From assembly GCF_050113715.1 (NCBI RefSeq), contig NZ_JBNJQR010000005.1, forward strand, positions 62,001 through 126,000: a stretch of DNA of 64,000 nucleotides, in the 5' to 3' direction. The stretch comes from Brevibacillus_H ginsengisoli (lineage in GTDB: Bacteria > Bacillota > Bacilli > Brevibacillales > Brevibacillaceae). Below are positions 42,371 through 51,417 of the stretch, piece by piece (within the stretch, counting starts at the first letter, position 1; each line of letters begins with the position of its first letter). The notes beneath the pieces were generated by a model. It saw only the letters and a program-made list of their open reading frames with translations, had not been told where the DNA came from and did not search any database. Made by a program: the position numbers and the translations under genes.

Positions 42371-43339
42371 ATGAGACAGCCCATTTTAGAAGTCAACCAG
42401 CTAAAGGTGAATTTTCAAAAGGATCAGGAAGACGTTACGGTGGTAAATGGCGTTTCCTTTGTCATATATGAGGGAGAAACGTTAGGAATTGTAGGGGAGT
42501 CGGGATGTGGAAAAAGTATTACCTCGCTATCGATTATGCGGCTGATACCGAGCCCTCCCGGTCGAATTGCCTCAGGGCAAATCTTGTACAACGGGAAAGA
42601 TTTGACTCAACTGACAGATGACCAGATGAGGGAAGTGCGCGGGAATGAAATCTCGATGATTTTTCAAGAGCCCATGACCTCCTTAAACCCGGTATTCACT
42701 ATCGGTCGACAAATTGATGAAATTATCCAGCTTCATACGAATGCCTCCAAGCGTGAAGCGAAAAAAAGCTCAATCGAGATGCTTAAGAGAGTCGGGATCT
42801 CAAGAGCGGAACAAATCTATCAAAGCTACCCTTTTGAACTATCAGGGGGAATGAGGCAAAGGGTGATGATTGCAATCGGAATGGCTTGCCAGCCTAATTT
42901 GCTGATTGCCGATGAGCCCACAACCGCACTTGATGTAACGATTCAATTGCAAATCTTGGATCTGATGAGGAACCTTCAGAAAAAGGAAAAGACCGCCATC
43001 CTGTTGATCACGCATGATCTAGGTGTGGTTGCGGAGATGTGTGATCGGGTCATTGTGATGTATTCGGGTGAGATCGTGGAAGAGGCTGATGTAGACACTT
43101 TATTCCATAATCCCAAGCATCCCTACACAAATGGTCTGCTTCAATCGATACCTTCCGCCGAGGAAAAGAAAAGCCGCTTGTATTCAATCAAGGGGCAAGT
43201 GCCACCAGCAGGAACGATTAATCGGGGATGTAGATTTGCGGGCAGATGTGAACATGCGTTCGATCGCTGTTGGGAAGATGACCCTAAGCTCATCCAGATT
43301 GAAGAGAAACATGGTTGTCGTTGTTGGCTATTTGCGTAA
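42371..43339 (+). CDS. Peptide ABC transporter ATPase (DppD type)
   Basis: A 322-residue ATPase with Walker A GESGCGKSITSL, signature LSGGMRQRVMIAIGM, Walker B LLIADEPTTALDVT and the C-terminal oligopeptide-transporter extension with cysteines (GCRFAGRCEHAFDRC) that may bind a cluster. The ATG at 42371 follows a GGAG and lies 10 bases after the permease stop. Confidence 0.92.
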   Translation: MRQPILEVNQLKVNFQKDQEDVTVVNGVSFVIYEGETLGIVGESGCGKSITSLSIMRLIPSPPGRIASGQILYNGKDLTQLTDDQMREVRGNEISMIFQEPMTSLNPVFTIGRQIDEIIQLHTNASKREAKKSSIEMLKRVGISRAEQIYQSYPFELSGGMRQRVMIAIGMACQPNLLIADEPTTALDVTIQLQILDLMRNLQKKEKTAILLITHDLGVVAEMCDRVIVMYSGEIVEEADVDTLFHNPKHPYTNGLLQSIPSAEEKKSRLYSIKGQVPPAGTINRGCRFAGRCEHAFDRCWEDDPKLIQIEEKHGCRCWLFA

Positions 43340-44323
43340 ATGGGGGGGAGCAGCTTGGTCGAAACATTGTTGGAAGTCAAAGAGATGAAAGTGTATTTTC
43401 CTGGTAAGAGTGGGATGTTCCAAAAATCAAAGACGATCGTGAAAGCCGTTGATGATATCACGTTTGACATCAAGCCGGGGGAAACGCTTGGATTGGTAGG
43501 GGAATCGGGATGCGGCAAATCCACGACAGGCAGGGCGATTATGCAATTGGTCAAACCGACGTCAGGCGAAGTGAATTTTGCAGGAATACCGATGTCTTCT
43601 TTATCTGCCACAGAAATGAGAAATCAACGCAAGAATTTTCAAATGGTTTTTCAAGATCCCTATTCATCCTTAAATCCAAGGCTCACGGTAAAAGACATTC
43701 TGGCCGAACCGCTTAAAGCGCACAAAATTGGCGATGCCAAGGAACGGGATGAGCGGATTCTGCAGATTATGGATGCATGCGGCTTAAACCACTCATACAT
43801 CAACAGATATGCCCACGAGTTTTCTGGGGGTCAACGGCAACGAATTGGCATAGCCCGCGCGCTTGTCCTCAATCCGAAGTTGGTGGTTGCGGATGAACCG
43901 GTTTCCGCTTTGGATGTTTCGATTCAGTCGCAGATTTTGAATCTCATGCAGGATTTGCAAGAAAAGTTTCAGTTAACCTACCTGTTCATTTCCCATGATC
44001 TGGGTGTTGTCCGCCATATCTGCAATCGAGTGGGTGTCATGTATCTGGGGAGAATGGCTGAAATGGGTTCGACGGAAGCGCTGTATGCCAATCCATTGCA
44101 TCCATATACCCAAACCCTTCTCTGTGCCATACCGGTAGCTGATCCGCGAATGAGGAAGGAACGAATGATTTTGCAAGGAGATGTGCCTTCGCCAGCGAAT
44201 CCGCCGCAGGGGTGTGCCTTCTCCACCAGATGTCCCCAAGTGATGGATATCTGTAAACAAGTGCGACCACTAATGCAACAGGTTGGAAACGACCATGGTA
44301 TCGCATGCCATCTCTATAGCTAA
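43340..44323 (+). CDS. Peptide ABC transporter ATPase (DppF type)
   Basis: A 327-residue ATPase with Walker A GESGCGKSTTGRA, signature FSGGQRQRIGIARAL, Walker B LVVADEPVSALDVS and the C-terminal cysteine-containing CAFSTRCPQVMDIC. It partners the previous ATPase. The ATG abuts the dppD stop codon and the G-rich ribosome site lies inside the frame, so a TTG at 43355 may be the real start. Confidence 0.92.
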   Translation: MGGSSLVETLLEVKEMKVYFPGKSGMFQKSKTIVKAVDDITFDIKPGETLGLVGESGCGKSTTGRAIMQLVKPTSGEVNFAGIPMSSLSATEMRNQRKNFQMVFQDPYSSLNPRLTVKDILAEPLKAHKIGDAKERDERILQIMDACGLNHSYINRYAHEFSGGQRQRIGIARALVLNPKLVVADEPVSALDVSIQSQILNLMQDLQEKFQLTYLFISHDLGVVRHICNRVGVMYLGRMAEMGSTEALYANPLHPYTQTLLCAIPVADPRMRKERMILQGDVPSPANPPQGCAFSTRCPQVMDICKQVRPLMQQVGNDHGIACHLYS

Positions 44324-44343
44324 AAGAGGAAAGGGATCAAACA

Positions 44344-45720
44344 ATGGAAGAGGAGATAGATGTGAGTTTAACGAAGGTGGAGCACCTGATCGAACAGAGA
44401 AAAGAGCAGTATCTGCAACAATTGTTTACCTTGTTGAAACAAAAAAGCATCAGTACCATGAACATCGGGATTCGAGAGTGCGCAGAACTGTTGAAGGATA
44501 TGATGGAGGAGTGCGGCATCCATGTGCGACTGATTGAAACAGCCGGCTATCCCGTTGTTTATGGTGAAATCATGCGGGAGGAGAACGATTTTACCGTACT
44601 GATTTATGGACATTATGATGTGCAACCGCCTGATCCAATCGAGGAATGGCTGTCTCCTCCATTTGAACCCACCATTCGGGACGGCAGGATCTATTGCCGC
44701 GGTGTAGGCGACAATAAAGGACAGCTGATGGCGCAAGTGCTGGCGATCAAAACTTATCTCGACAGCTATGGTGAATTGCCTGTCAATGTAAAGATGGTGT
44801 TTGAGGGCGAGGAAGAGAGCGGCAGCATGAATCTCTCCTCGTTCGTTACCGACAACAAGGAACTACTCGCGTGTGATCTCGTTTACACGTCCGACGGGCC
44901 AATGCATAGCAGCGGAACCCCTTCTGTGGAGCTCGGGGTCAGGGGAATTCTGGGTGTCGAGCTGGTTGCGCATGGAGCCAAGTGGGATAACCACTCGGGG
45001 AATATGGGCAACATTGCCCCGAATCCGGCATGGAAACTAATCGACCTGCTTCGAACGATGCGTGATGAGCAAGGTAGGGTACTGATCGAGGGGTTTTATG
45101 ATCAGATACGTGAGCCTTCTGCGTTCGAGATCGAATTGTTCCGCAAGCTGCCTTTTGACCGGGAGGAGATGATCCGGCAGGTCGGATACCCTGATTTGGA
45201 AGCGGATGCGGAAACCTTTTATCGTTTGCTGGCGATGGAGCCAACCTTTAATATTTGCGGCTTTCATAGCGGTTATGGAGGAGAGGGCTCTAAGACGATT
45301 ATTCCCGCAAAAGCAAGTGTAAAGATGGATATCCGGCTTGTTGTGGATCAGGAACCAGACGACATTTTTGAAAAGTTTTGCGCCCATGTGAAAAAGCATG
45401 CTCCCGATATTGAGGTCATACACCAGGGCGATATGAAACCATCCAGAACCCCAGCTGATCTTGAGATCGTAAAAGTGGTGGTGCAGGCGGTATTAGATGC
45501 GTATTCGCAGGAACCGCTTCTTGTGCCGGGTGTAGGGGGCAGCCTGCCTGATTATGTCTGGACCCAAATTCTTGGGGTTCCGTCCGTGATGGTTCCATAC
45601 GCCAATGCTGATGAAGCGAATCATGCCCCTAACGAGAACATGGTGGTTGATCTTTTTTACAAGGGGATTGCCTGTACGTGCCATGTCATTCATCGGCTTG
45701 GTGAGTTTTCGAAACTTTAG
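44344..45720 (+). CDS. M20-family dipeptidase
   Basis: A 458-residue zinc metallopeptidase of the ArgE/DapE/CNDP group. Metal and catalytic residues lie in LIYGHYDVQPPDP (His, Asp), CRGVGDNKGQ (bridging Asp), FEGEEESGS (catalytic Glu and metal Glu), TSDGP and NEADEANHAPNE-type sequence (DEANHAPNENM, His). It is cytoplasmic, with no signal peptide. As the last gene of the transporter operon it should cleave imported dipeptides. Its last 35 bases overlap the end of the convergent pirin gene. Confidence 0.92.
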   Translation: MEEEIDVSLTKVEHLIEQRKEQYLQQLFTLLKQKSISTMNIGIRECAELLKDMMEECGIHVRLIETAGYPVVYGEIMREENDFTVLIYGHYDVQPPDPIEEWLSPPFEPTIRDGRIYCRGVGDNKGQLMAQVLAIKTYLDSYGELPVNVKMVFEGEEESGSMNLSSFVTDNKELLACDLVYTSDGPMHSSGTPSVELGVRGILGVELVAHGAKWDNHSGNMGNIAPNPAWKLIDLLRTMRDEQGRVLIEGFYDQIREPSAFEIELFRKLPFDREEMIRQVGYPDLEADAETFYRLLAMEPTFNICGFHSGYGGEGSKTIIPAKASVKMDIRLVVDQEPDDIFEKFCAHVKKHAPDIEVIHQGDMKPSRTPADLEIVKVVVQAVLDAYSQEPLLVPGVGGSLPDYVWTQILGVPSVMVPYANADEANHAPNENMVVDLFYKGIACTCHVIHRLGEFSKL

Positions 45721-46492
45721 CTCTGATCTTCACTTCTTTATAAGAAGGATAAGGGAGAGCGCTTGGAACTTGAATCAGGATCAAACGTGTATCTCCATTG
45801 GCGCTTGCTTCGATTTCTAAAGAGCTAGGCACATTTGCATCACATACCACAAACTCTTGCGCGACTACACTTCTTGTTTCATTGTCAAAACGCCAATTCG
45901 ATTGCCCTTCAACCACAAGCCCAGCGACTGAATATCCGTTAGGAATCGTAAGTTCATACTTTTGTCCGGCAGAGATATGAACATCCCACATTAGGGAGTC
46001 GGCCACCAGTTGAACGGGAGAATGGCCGCCCAGTATGCTTTTAACCGTTACGCCATCTTTTTCGGCAACCGGAATGACATCAGCCGCGTAATCCGCATAG
46101 GTTGGTGTGGCGTAGTGAGCCTCTCCCATAAAGGGTTCAAACCAAATCTGGAATCCGGAAGTACCTTTTTCATATTTTTCGGAGTGTTGAACCCCGCTGC
46201 CTGTTTGCATAACCTGTAAACCCCCGGCCTTAAGGGAGCGCTCATTTCCAAGAGAATCCTGATGGTGTACTTCACCTTTTAAGAGATATGAAATGATTTC
46301 GAATCCACGATGAGGGTGCGGGGGAAGATAAGCATCGTCTTTTGCCTGAAACCACGCCCAATAAAATAGCGTTCCTACTCGATCGACTGCGGATCCCTCA
46401 CCCGGAAATCCGATAGGCTTTTGCTCTACGAGTTTACCCTCGTCAAATTGTCCAGCTACCTGTTGATCAATGGAATAAATACGGATAGACAT
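45686..46492 (-). CDS. Pirin family protein
   Basis: A 268-residue bicupin. The pirin N-domain motif PPHPHRGFEIISYLLKGEVHHQDS carries two metal histidines, with the third and Glu in TGSGVQHSE. Some bacterial pirins have quercetinase activity; others are redox cofactors. Function here is unassigned. A second pirin lies immediately upstream on the same strand. Its C-terminus overlaps the M20 dipeptidase gene convergently. Confidence 0.88.
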   Translation of the reverse strand: MSIRIYSIDQQVAGQFDEGKLVEQKPIGFPGEGSAVDRVGTLFYWAWFQAKDDAYLPPHPHRGFEIISYLLKGEVHHQDSLGNERSLKAGGLQVMQTGSGVQHSEKYEKGTSGFQIWFEPFMGEAHYATPTYADYAADVIPVAEKDGVTVKSILGGHSPVQLVADSLMWDVHISAGQKYELTIPNGYSVAGLVVEGQSNWRFDNETRSVVAQEFVVCDANVPSSLEIEASANGDTRLILIQVPSALPYPSYKEVKIRAKVSKTHQADE

Positions 46493-46559
46493 AGCGTTAT
46501 CATCCTTTCTCTAAAGAGAACTCTGGCTAGTTCGTCAGGGAAACCCGCGCGTAATAAAT

Positions 46560-47264
46560 TTAGGGCAAATCAATCAACATGAATTTCGAGTTGGAATTGG
46601 CCTCTATCTTCAAATCAGTCACGTCCGTAATTCTCGCGGAATCACGCTTTTTTAACTTGGTTTGCCCATTTAAAGTAAGTTCACCTTCAATCACAAACAA
46701 AAAGATTTTGCGATCCTTCTCCTGGTGAAAGGCAAGAGAGTTCTTCTCATCTAATTCCGACAGATACAGCGTCAAATCTTGGCTGATGTACGCTATATTT
46801 TCAGTCTGAGTACGATTCGAAACGACAGGAAGCAATTGATTTTTTAAGGCTTTTTGGTCATAGGCTGTTTGCTCATAAGATGGCGTTAACCCGCTCTTTT
46901 CTGGCAGAAACCAGATTTGTAAAAAGTTGACCTCTTCAGTCGAGGAAGGATTATATTCGGAGTGAATGACCCCAGTTCCCGCGGTCATTCGTTGGATTTC
47001 TCCAGGTCGAACGATTTCCGAACCGCCCGTATTATCTTGATGCTTCAGTTCACCTTTTAAAACAATCGAGACGATCTCCATATCCCGGTGAGGATGAGCA
47101 CCAAACCCTTGTCCTGGAGCCACAAAATCATCATTCAGTACCCGAAGCGGGCCAAAGCTCATGTTGTTCGGATCATAATATTCGGCGAATGAAAAGCTGT
47201 GTGAGGATTTTAACCACCCGTGATTGGCTGTAAAACGTGATTCAGCTGGATAAATGTTTATCAT
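46560..47264 (-). CDS. Pirin family protein (YhhW-like)
   Basis: A 234-residue bicupin of the YhhW type: FGAHPHRDMEIVSIVLKGEL and AGTGVIHSEYN supply the metal ligands (three His, one Glu). It starts at an ATG with AAGGAGAAGG and lies 67 bases upstream of the other pirin, so the two probably share an mRNA. The promoter region holds ACTTAC/GTAAGT inverted repeats that look like a repressor site. Confidence 0.9.
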   Translation of the reverse strand: MINIYPAESRFTANHGWLKSSHSFSFAEYYDPNNMSFGPLRVLNDDFVAPGQGFGAHPHRDMEIVSIVLKGELKHQDNTGGSEIVRPGEIQRMTAGTGVIHSEYNPSSTEEVNFLQIWFLPEKSGLTPSYEQTAYDQKALKNQLLPVVSNRTQTENIAYISQDLTLYLSELDEKNSLAFHQEKDRKIFLFVIEGELTLNGQTKLKKRDSARITDVTDLKIEANSNSKFMLIDLP

Positions 47265-47311
47265 GTTAACCTTCTCCTTATCATCGTAGTTTACTTTAGT
47301 TTGTGTTATTA

Positions 47312-47328
47312 ACTTACTTTATGTAAGT
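47312..47328. promoter_or_regulatory. Inverted-repeat operator in the pirin promoter
   Basis: ACTTAC-TTTAT-GTAAGT lies just downstream of the -10 on the minus strand, and further TTACTTACT-type copies fall between the -10 and -35. The pattern fits control by a MarR/HxlR-type repressor encoded elsewhere. Confidence 0.5.
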
Positions 47329-47358
47329 ATAATACCGTTAGTTACTTACTAATGTCAA
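47329..47358 (-). promoter_or_regulatory. Sigma-A promoter of the pirin genes
   Basis: On the minus strand TTGACA (complement of 47353-47358) and TATTAT (complement of 47329-47334) are spaced by 18 bases. It reads towards the pirin at 47264. Confidence 0.6.
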
Positions 47359-47384
47359 GTGTTGTTAGGATTTTAATTTGGAGT

Positions 47385-47426
47385 AAAGGCCGGTTTACAC
47401 CTCCAGCGTGGTGAAAACTGGCTTTT
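47385..47426 (+). terminator. Terminator-like stem-loop upstream of the LtrA gene
   Basis: AAAGGCCGGTTTACACC pairs imperfectly with GGTGAAAACTGGCTTTT around a short loop, ending in TTTT. It could be the leader attenuator of the next gene or an old terminator. Confidence 0.5.
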
Positions 47427-47501
47427 ATGTGTTATGATGGAACCCCATTTACATTGCTTTTTTCAACAACTGATCTTTTGGTGATAGGAGAGGGGCCAGA
47501 A

Positions 47502-48593
47502 ATGGAGGAAAAGAAAGTTACGTGGTTGGAGCTTTTTTATGATTTGCTCATTGTGGCGGCTGTTGCGACTACGACTCGTATTTTGCTTCATGTGGAGAAG
47601 GGAATTGTTCCTCTGGAATATCTAGAGAAGTTTGTCTTAATTTTCATCCCAATTTGGTGGGCTTGGGTTGGGCAAACATTGTTTCATAATCGGTTCGGCC
47701 AAGACTTATTGCATCAACGAATATTTGCGATTCTGCAAATGTTTTTTGTCCTGATTATGACGGCCAGCTTATCGGTTGATTTTGATCGTTATTATCACCC
47801 TTTTTTTATTGGCTATATCGGTCTAAGAGTACTGACCGCGATCCAATATCTTGTTGTACAACATTCACAAGAAGGATATAGAAGAAAAGCAGCTCGATAC
47901 CTGGGAACTTATTTTTGGATTGGTGTCATTCTTTCATCTTTTTCACTCTTTTTTGATTCGTGGATCCGATACGCTGTGTTATATGCAGGCATTATCGTTG
48001 ACATCATTGTGCCAATTTTCGGTCGTAAGTATTTGGTGAAGGCTCCGACAAATACAGCTCATTTACTCGAACGATTTGCTTCATTGACCTTAATCCTGTT
48101 CGGAGAATCTGTTGTCAGCACCCTAACTGTTTTACACCCACAAGAAGGGGATTGGAGTTTAATCACTTACGCCATTATATCATTCGTCCTGATTATTTCG
48201 ATGTGGTGGCAGTATTTCGATACGATAGAAAAAAAGGTAAACAAGTCGATCCAAACAGCAGGACAGACGATCATTTACGGCCACCTGTTTATTCTCATGT
48301 CGTTAAGTATGATTGCCGCATCGATCAACCTATTATGCTTGAGTGACGTCGATTATTCATTCATCCTCTATTTTGTTTTTGGCTCTGTGTTGCTTTATTT
48401 CCTTGCGACTGCTTTTGTCTTTCACCGATACAGGCATGAACAGAATCGTTTGAAAATGTATCATTTGAGTTTATTTTTAGGCATGTTAGCCGCCTTTTTT
48501 ATTATGGATTGGAACATGGTCGCTTCAAGCATCGTGATCATAGGGGAACTGACCCTGTTTTTTATCCTCTACGCCAAAATAACAACGGCTTAA
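47502..48593 (+). CDS. LtrA-family low-temperature-requirement-like membrane protein
   Basis: About 363 residues with many hydrophobic helices. It starts with the family signature VTWLELFYDLLIVAAVATTTRIL and contains HLLERFASLTLILFGESVVSTL. The LtrA family was named for a Listeria locus needed for growth in the cold; the biochemical function is unknown. The ATG at 47502 follows GAGAGGGG; an upstream in-frame ATG at 47427 abuts the stem-loop. Confidence 0.85.
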   Translation: MEEKKVTWLELFYDLLIVAAVATTTRILLHVEKGIVPLEYLEKFVLIFIPIWWAWVGQTLFHNRFGQDLLHQRIFAILQMFFVLIMTASLSVDFDRYYHPFFIGYIGLRVLTAIQYLVVQHSQEGYRRKAARYLGTYFWIGVILSSFSLFFDSWIRYAVLYAGIIVDIIVPIFGRKYLVKAPTNTAHLLERFASLTLILFGESVVSTLTVLHPQEGDWSLITYAIISFVLIISMWWQYFDTIEKKVNKSIQTAGQTIIYGHLFILMSLSMIAASINLLCLSDVDYSFILYFVFGSVLLYFLATAFVFHRYRHEQNRLKMYHLSLFLGMLAAFFIMDWNMVASSIVIIGELTLFFILYAKITTA

Positions 48594-48630
48594 TGGATCT
48601 CTTTTAGAAGGGGAAATAGAGGGTATTATC

Positions 48631-48717
48631 TATCGCGAAGTACAAGAAACGTACAATAGACGACGAGACCGCTAAAAATATAATAGATCAATTTTCCGTA
48701 GAGGAATTTCTTGGATA
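48631..48717 (+). pseudogene. Short C-terminal gene fragment
   Basis: A frame encoding IAKYKKRTIDDETAKNIIDQ then FSVEEFLG and a stop looks protein-like but has no start and is preceded by a stop. It is probably the tail of a deleted gene. The rest of the 541-base gap 48594-49134 holds only the small minus-strand frame described next and an AT-rich leader to the TraB/GumN gene. Confidence 0.25.
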
Positions 48718-48725
48718 GCGGAAAG

Positions 48726-48923
48726 TTACAGAGGATAAAAATAAGCAGATACACGAGAAAATAGAGGAATAGTTTGAGTTCTGTACTTGCGGGAACACCA
48801 TAAGGGGGTTGGCGGTCCTAATACAAAATATTTAAGGGATACTACAATTAAAGCAACAAAACCAACAACTCCAACAACTCCCAGGATGATGTTTAGGATC
48901 AATGAGAGAAAAATGTTTAACAT
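48726..48923 (-). CDS. Possible small membrane protein (65 aa)
   Basis: A short frame with one long hydrophobic segment (residues ~3-32, rich in Leu, Ile and Val) followed by a polar tail. The ATG at 48923 has GGAG eight bases upstream. No relatives recognised. It could be real or a chance frame. Confidence 0.35.
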   Translation of the reverse strand: MLNIFLSLILNIILGVVGVVGFVALIVVSLKYFVLGPPTPLWCSRKYRTQTIPLFSRVSAYFYPL

Positions 48924-49134
48924 AGCATCCGCTCCGTATCGGAATAATAGAAAACTTAACTTCATTTTCTTGGAAAATTAATATGAATTCTAGTGTTTTT
49001 TAGTGATAGATCAGAAGAATCAAAGCTCTGATTACGAAGGGGTTCAATATTTCTAAAACTTGTTAAATATACGTAATATACGATATAATTAGCAATGTTT
49101 TACAAAATATAACCCTACTTTTGGAGGAGAAAAT

Positions 49135-50532
49135 ATGATGTTCAGTAAATGGGGAAGGCTGAAACGCGGCTTAGCCTCAGGGTTGCTTGGTATCATGACT
49201 TTACTAGGAAGTATCTTACCGGTTCAAGCGAATGAAGCTCCGATAAAAGCGCCTCAAATTAGCCAGTGGTCAATTCAAACTCTTCATGAAGGCGAAAAAT
49301 ACGGAATCTACCCGATGAGCTGGTATAAGGGCGATGACTTCCAGAAACAGATTACCGTAGACAAGCTTAAGTCACTGCTGGAAGCCACGTCGACAAAGCT
49401 GGATGCGATCGGACTAAGCAAAACAGGGACATTCTCCTTGCCTGCGGATACTACGGAGCTTACGAGAGAAGCGGTGCTAAAGTCGCTGTACGGTGTGCTG
49501 GCTCAGTATAAGCTGCCGGAAGCCTTCGAAATCGATAAATATGATCCCATCAACTTCTTGCAAAAGAAAAAGATCGTGAACGGCACTGCAAGCGGACTTG
49601 ATCTCGACCAGCCTTGCACGGTCGAACAAGCTGTCGTACTGGCAAGCAGACTCGTCGACTATACCTATGATACAGCTGGAGCAGGAGCGAAAGGGTTTTT
49701 CTGGAAGGTTACGAACGGTGGTAACACGCTCTATCTGCTAGGATCAATCCACTTGGGGAATTCGTTGATGTATCCGATGAAAAAGAACATCAAAGACGCA
49801 TTTAACGCATCAGATAGTCTTTGGGTGGAGGCAAATCTACTTTCCAAAGATAAAACCGAACTTGAGTATTTTACGAAATTAACGACTTACAACGATGGAA
49901 CGACGCTGAAAAATCACATCTCCCAAGAAACCTACGAGAAATTGCAGAAGGTTACTGACAAGCTTGGAATTCCGAAGGGTGCGTTTGATCCCTATAAGCC
50001 TTGGGTCGTATCCAACAATCTGTCCATGAGTTCACTGATGGAAGAGTCGGAAGATCTGACACAAGCGGCAAACATGGGCGTTGATCTGTACTTTATCCAG
50101 AAGGCTATGCTCAATGAGAAACCGGTTCAGGAGCTGGAAGGTGTTAAGTTTCAAGGGGATCTGCTCAACAGCGTTCCTGCCACAGAACAAGAAAAAGAAT
50201 TAAACCAAGCGCTAGACTCCGTGTTGAACCCGAGTACTGTCAAGAATGAAGGAGCTGACGCATTCAAACAGTGGCAGCAGCTGTGGGCCAAAGGCGATGT
50301 GAGCACCTTCTCTCAATCGTTCAGCGCCAATCAGCAATTTGTCCAAAGCGAAACAGCCAAGCGATTGCTTGGAGAACGGGACAAAAATATGGCGGATAAG
50401 CTTGCGAAGCTGTTGGAAAAAGAAGGTTCATCCACTTCATTTGTCGTCGTTGGGGCAGCACATTTTGTCGTCAAAGACATGACGCTGGATCAACTGAAGA
50501 AAAAAGGCTTTCACGTGGAGATTATTCAATAA
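49135..50532 (+). CDS. Secreted TraB/GumN family protein
   Basis: A 465-residue protein. A signal peptide covers residues ~1-32. Residues ~40-185 form a helical region resembling degenerate SLH-type modules. The rest is a TraB/GumN domain with GFFWKVTNGGNTLYLLGSIHLG near its start and VVVGAAHFVVKDMTLDQLKKKG at the end; the two GxxH motifs are the family hallmark and suggest metal-dependent hydrolase activity. GGAGGAG precedes the ATG. It is a single-gene unit ending in a terminator. Confidence 0.88.
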   Translation: MMFSKWGRLKRGLASGLLGIMTLLGSILPVQANEAPIKAPQISQWSIQTLHEGEKYGIYPMSWYKGDDFQKQITVDKLKSLLEATSTKLDAIGLSKTGTFSLPADTTELTREAVLKSLYGVLAQYKLPEAFEIDKYDPINFLQKKKIVNGTASGLDLDQPCTVEQAVVLASRLVDYTYDTAGAGAKGFFWKVTNGGNTLYLLGSIHLGNSLMYPMKKNIKDAFNASDSLWVEANLLSKDKTELEYFTKLTTYNDGTTLKNHISQETYEKLQKVTDKLGIPKGAFDPYKPWVVSNNLSMSSLMEESEDLTQAANMGVDLYFIQKAMLNEKPVQELEGVKFQGDLLNSVPATEQEKELNQALDSVLNPSTVKNEGADAFKQWQQLWAKGDVSTFSQSFSANQQFVQSETAKRLLGERDKNMADKLAKLLEKEGSSTSFVVVGAAHFVVKDMTLDQLKKKGFHVEIIQ

Positions 50533-50552
50533 CACACAGCTAATACAATAAA

Positions 50553-50595
50553 GAGGCTCGCCCTGCGTCATGTAGATGACTGGGCGGGCCTTTTT
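50553..50595 (+). terminator. Terminator after the TraB/GumN gene
   Basis: AGAGGCTCGCCC pairs with GGGCGGGCCT with one mismatch, and an inner GTCAT pairs with ATGAC. TTTTT follows. Confidence 0.85.
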
Positions 50596-50730
50596 AAGGT
50601 GAGTTGATCAGATGTCATCCTTTCTTTACCAAAACAATTCCAATTTTTACATAGGATTAACACTTGCTTAATGCTTGCACGTTATCATTTCAATTGACAA
50701 GTGAATGCTAGTTTGGTTGGAGTCATGGAG

Positions 50731-50796
50731 AAACCCGACGAAATTTCGAGGTCTTGTATTGAGATTGCCTGGAGATTTTAGGTCGAGTTTTTTGTT
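50731..50796 (+). promoter_or_regulatory. Leader stem-loop before glpP, possible GlpP-controlled terminator
   Basis: AAACCCGAC (50731-50739) pairs with GTCGAGTTT (50782-50790) with one mismatch, enclosing smaller hairpins, and is followed by TTTTG. A TTGACA lies at ~50694. GlpP proteins bind glp leader RNA to stop termination when glycerol-3-phosphate is present, so this may be an autoregulatory leader. The pairing is visible; the role is inference. Confidence 0.45.
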
Positions 50797-50817
50797 TTTA
50801 GAAGGGAGTTTTGATCT

Positions 50818-51417
50818 TTGAATAAGGCAGATTTTTTAAAGGGGCTAACAGAGCACAGGCTGATCGCGTCCGTCAAAGAGCCAAAATATTTAGAAAAGGC
50901 TGCGGAGGCACAAGTGGGGGCGGTGGTTCTTTCGATCGGGAACATCCGGGTCATCAAGAACTATGTTGATTTTTTTAGAGGGCACTCCCGCCCCGTGTTC
51001 TTGCATCTGGAGCGGATTGGAGGCATCAGTTACGACCGGGAAGGTCTGGCTTTTCTCGCCCAGCATGTGAAGCCTGACGGGATTGTGACCACACGCAATA
51101 CGCTGATCAAGCTGGCGAAAAAATACGAGCTGTTAACCATTCAGCGCTTGTTTCTAGTGGACAGCGACGCGGTGAAGTCCGGGCTTGAGTCCGTGCAAGA
51201 GACGCAGCCGGACGCTGTTGAAATCATGCCAGCGCTAATCCCGGAATACATCGAAGAATACTGCCGAGAACTTCAGGTGCCCATCATCGCAGGAGGCTTG
51301 ATCACCAAGCGGGAACAGATGGTGAAAGCACTGCAACATGGAGCAATAGCTGTGTCGGTGGGCAGCCACCAGTTGTGGAAGGAGAGTTTGGTTGATGTAC
51401 AGATGTCTGTTATTTGA
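50818..51417 (+). CDS. glpP: GlpP, glycerol-3-phosphate-responsive antiterminator
   Basis: A 199-residue (beta/alpha)8-type RNA-binding regulator. Typical blocks are LIASVKEPKYLEKA, LSIGNIRVIKNYVDFFRGH, VFLHLERIGGIS, DGIVTTRNTLIKLAKK, EIMPALIPEYI and PIIAGGLITKREQM. It binds glycerol-3-phosphate and leader RNA. It starts with TTG after GAAGGGAG and heads the ugp operon, overlapping the following phosphatase gene. Confidence 0.93.
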   Translation: MNKADFLKGLTEHRLIASVKEPKYLEKAAEAQVGAVVLSIGNIRVIKNYVDFFRGHSRPVFLHLERIGGISYDREGLAFLAQHVKPDGIVTTRNTLIKLAKKYELLTIQRLFLVDSDAVKSGLESVQETQPDAVEIMPALIPEYIEEYCRELQVPIIAGGLITKREQMVKALQHGAIAVSVGSHQLWKESLVDVQMSVI

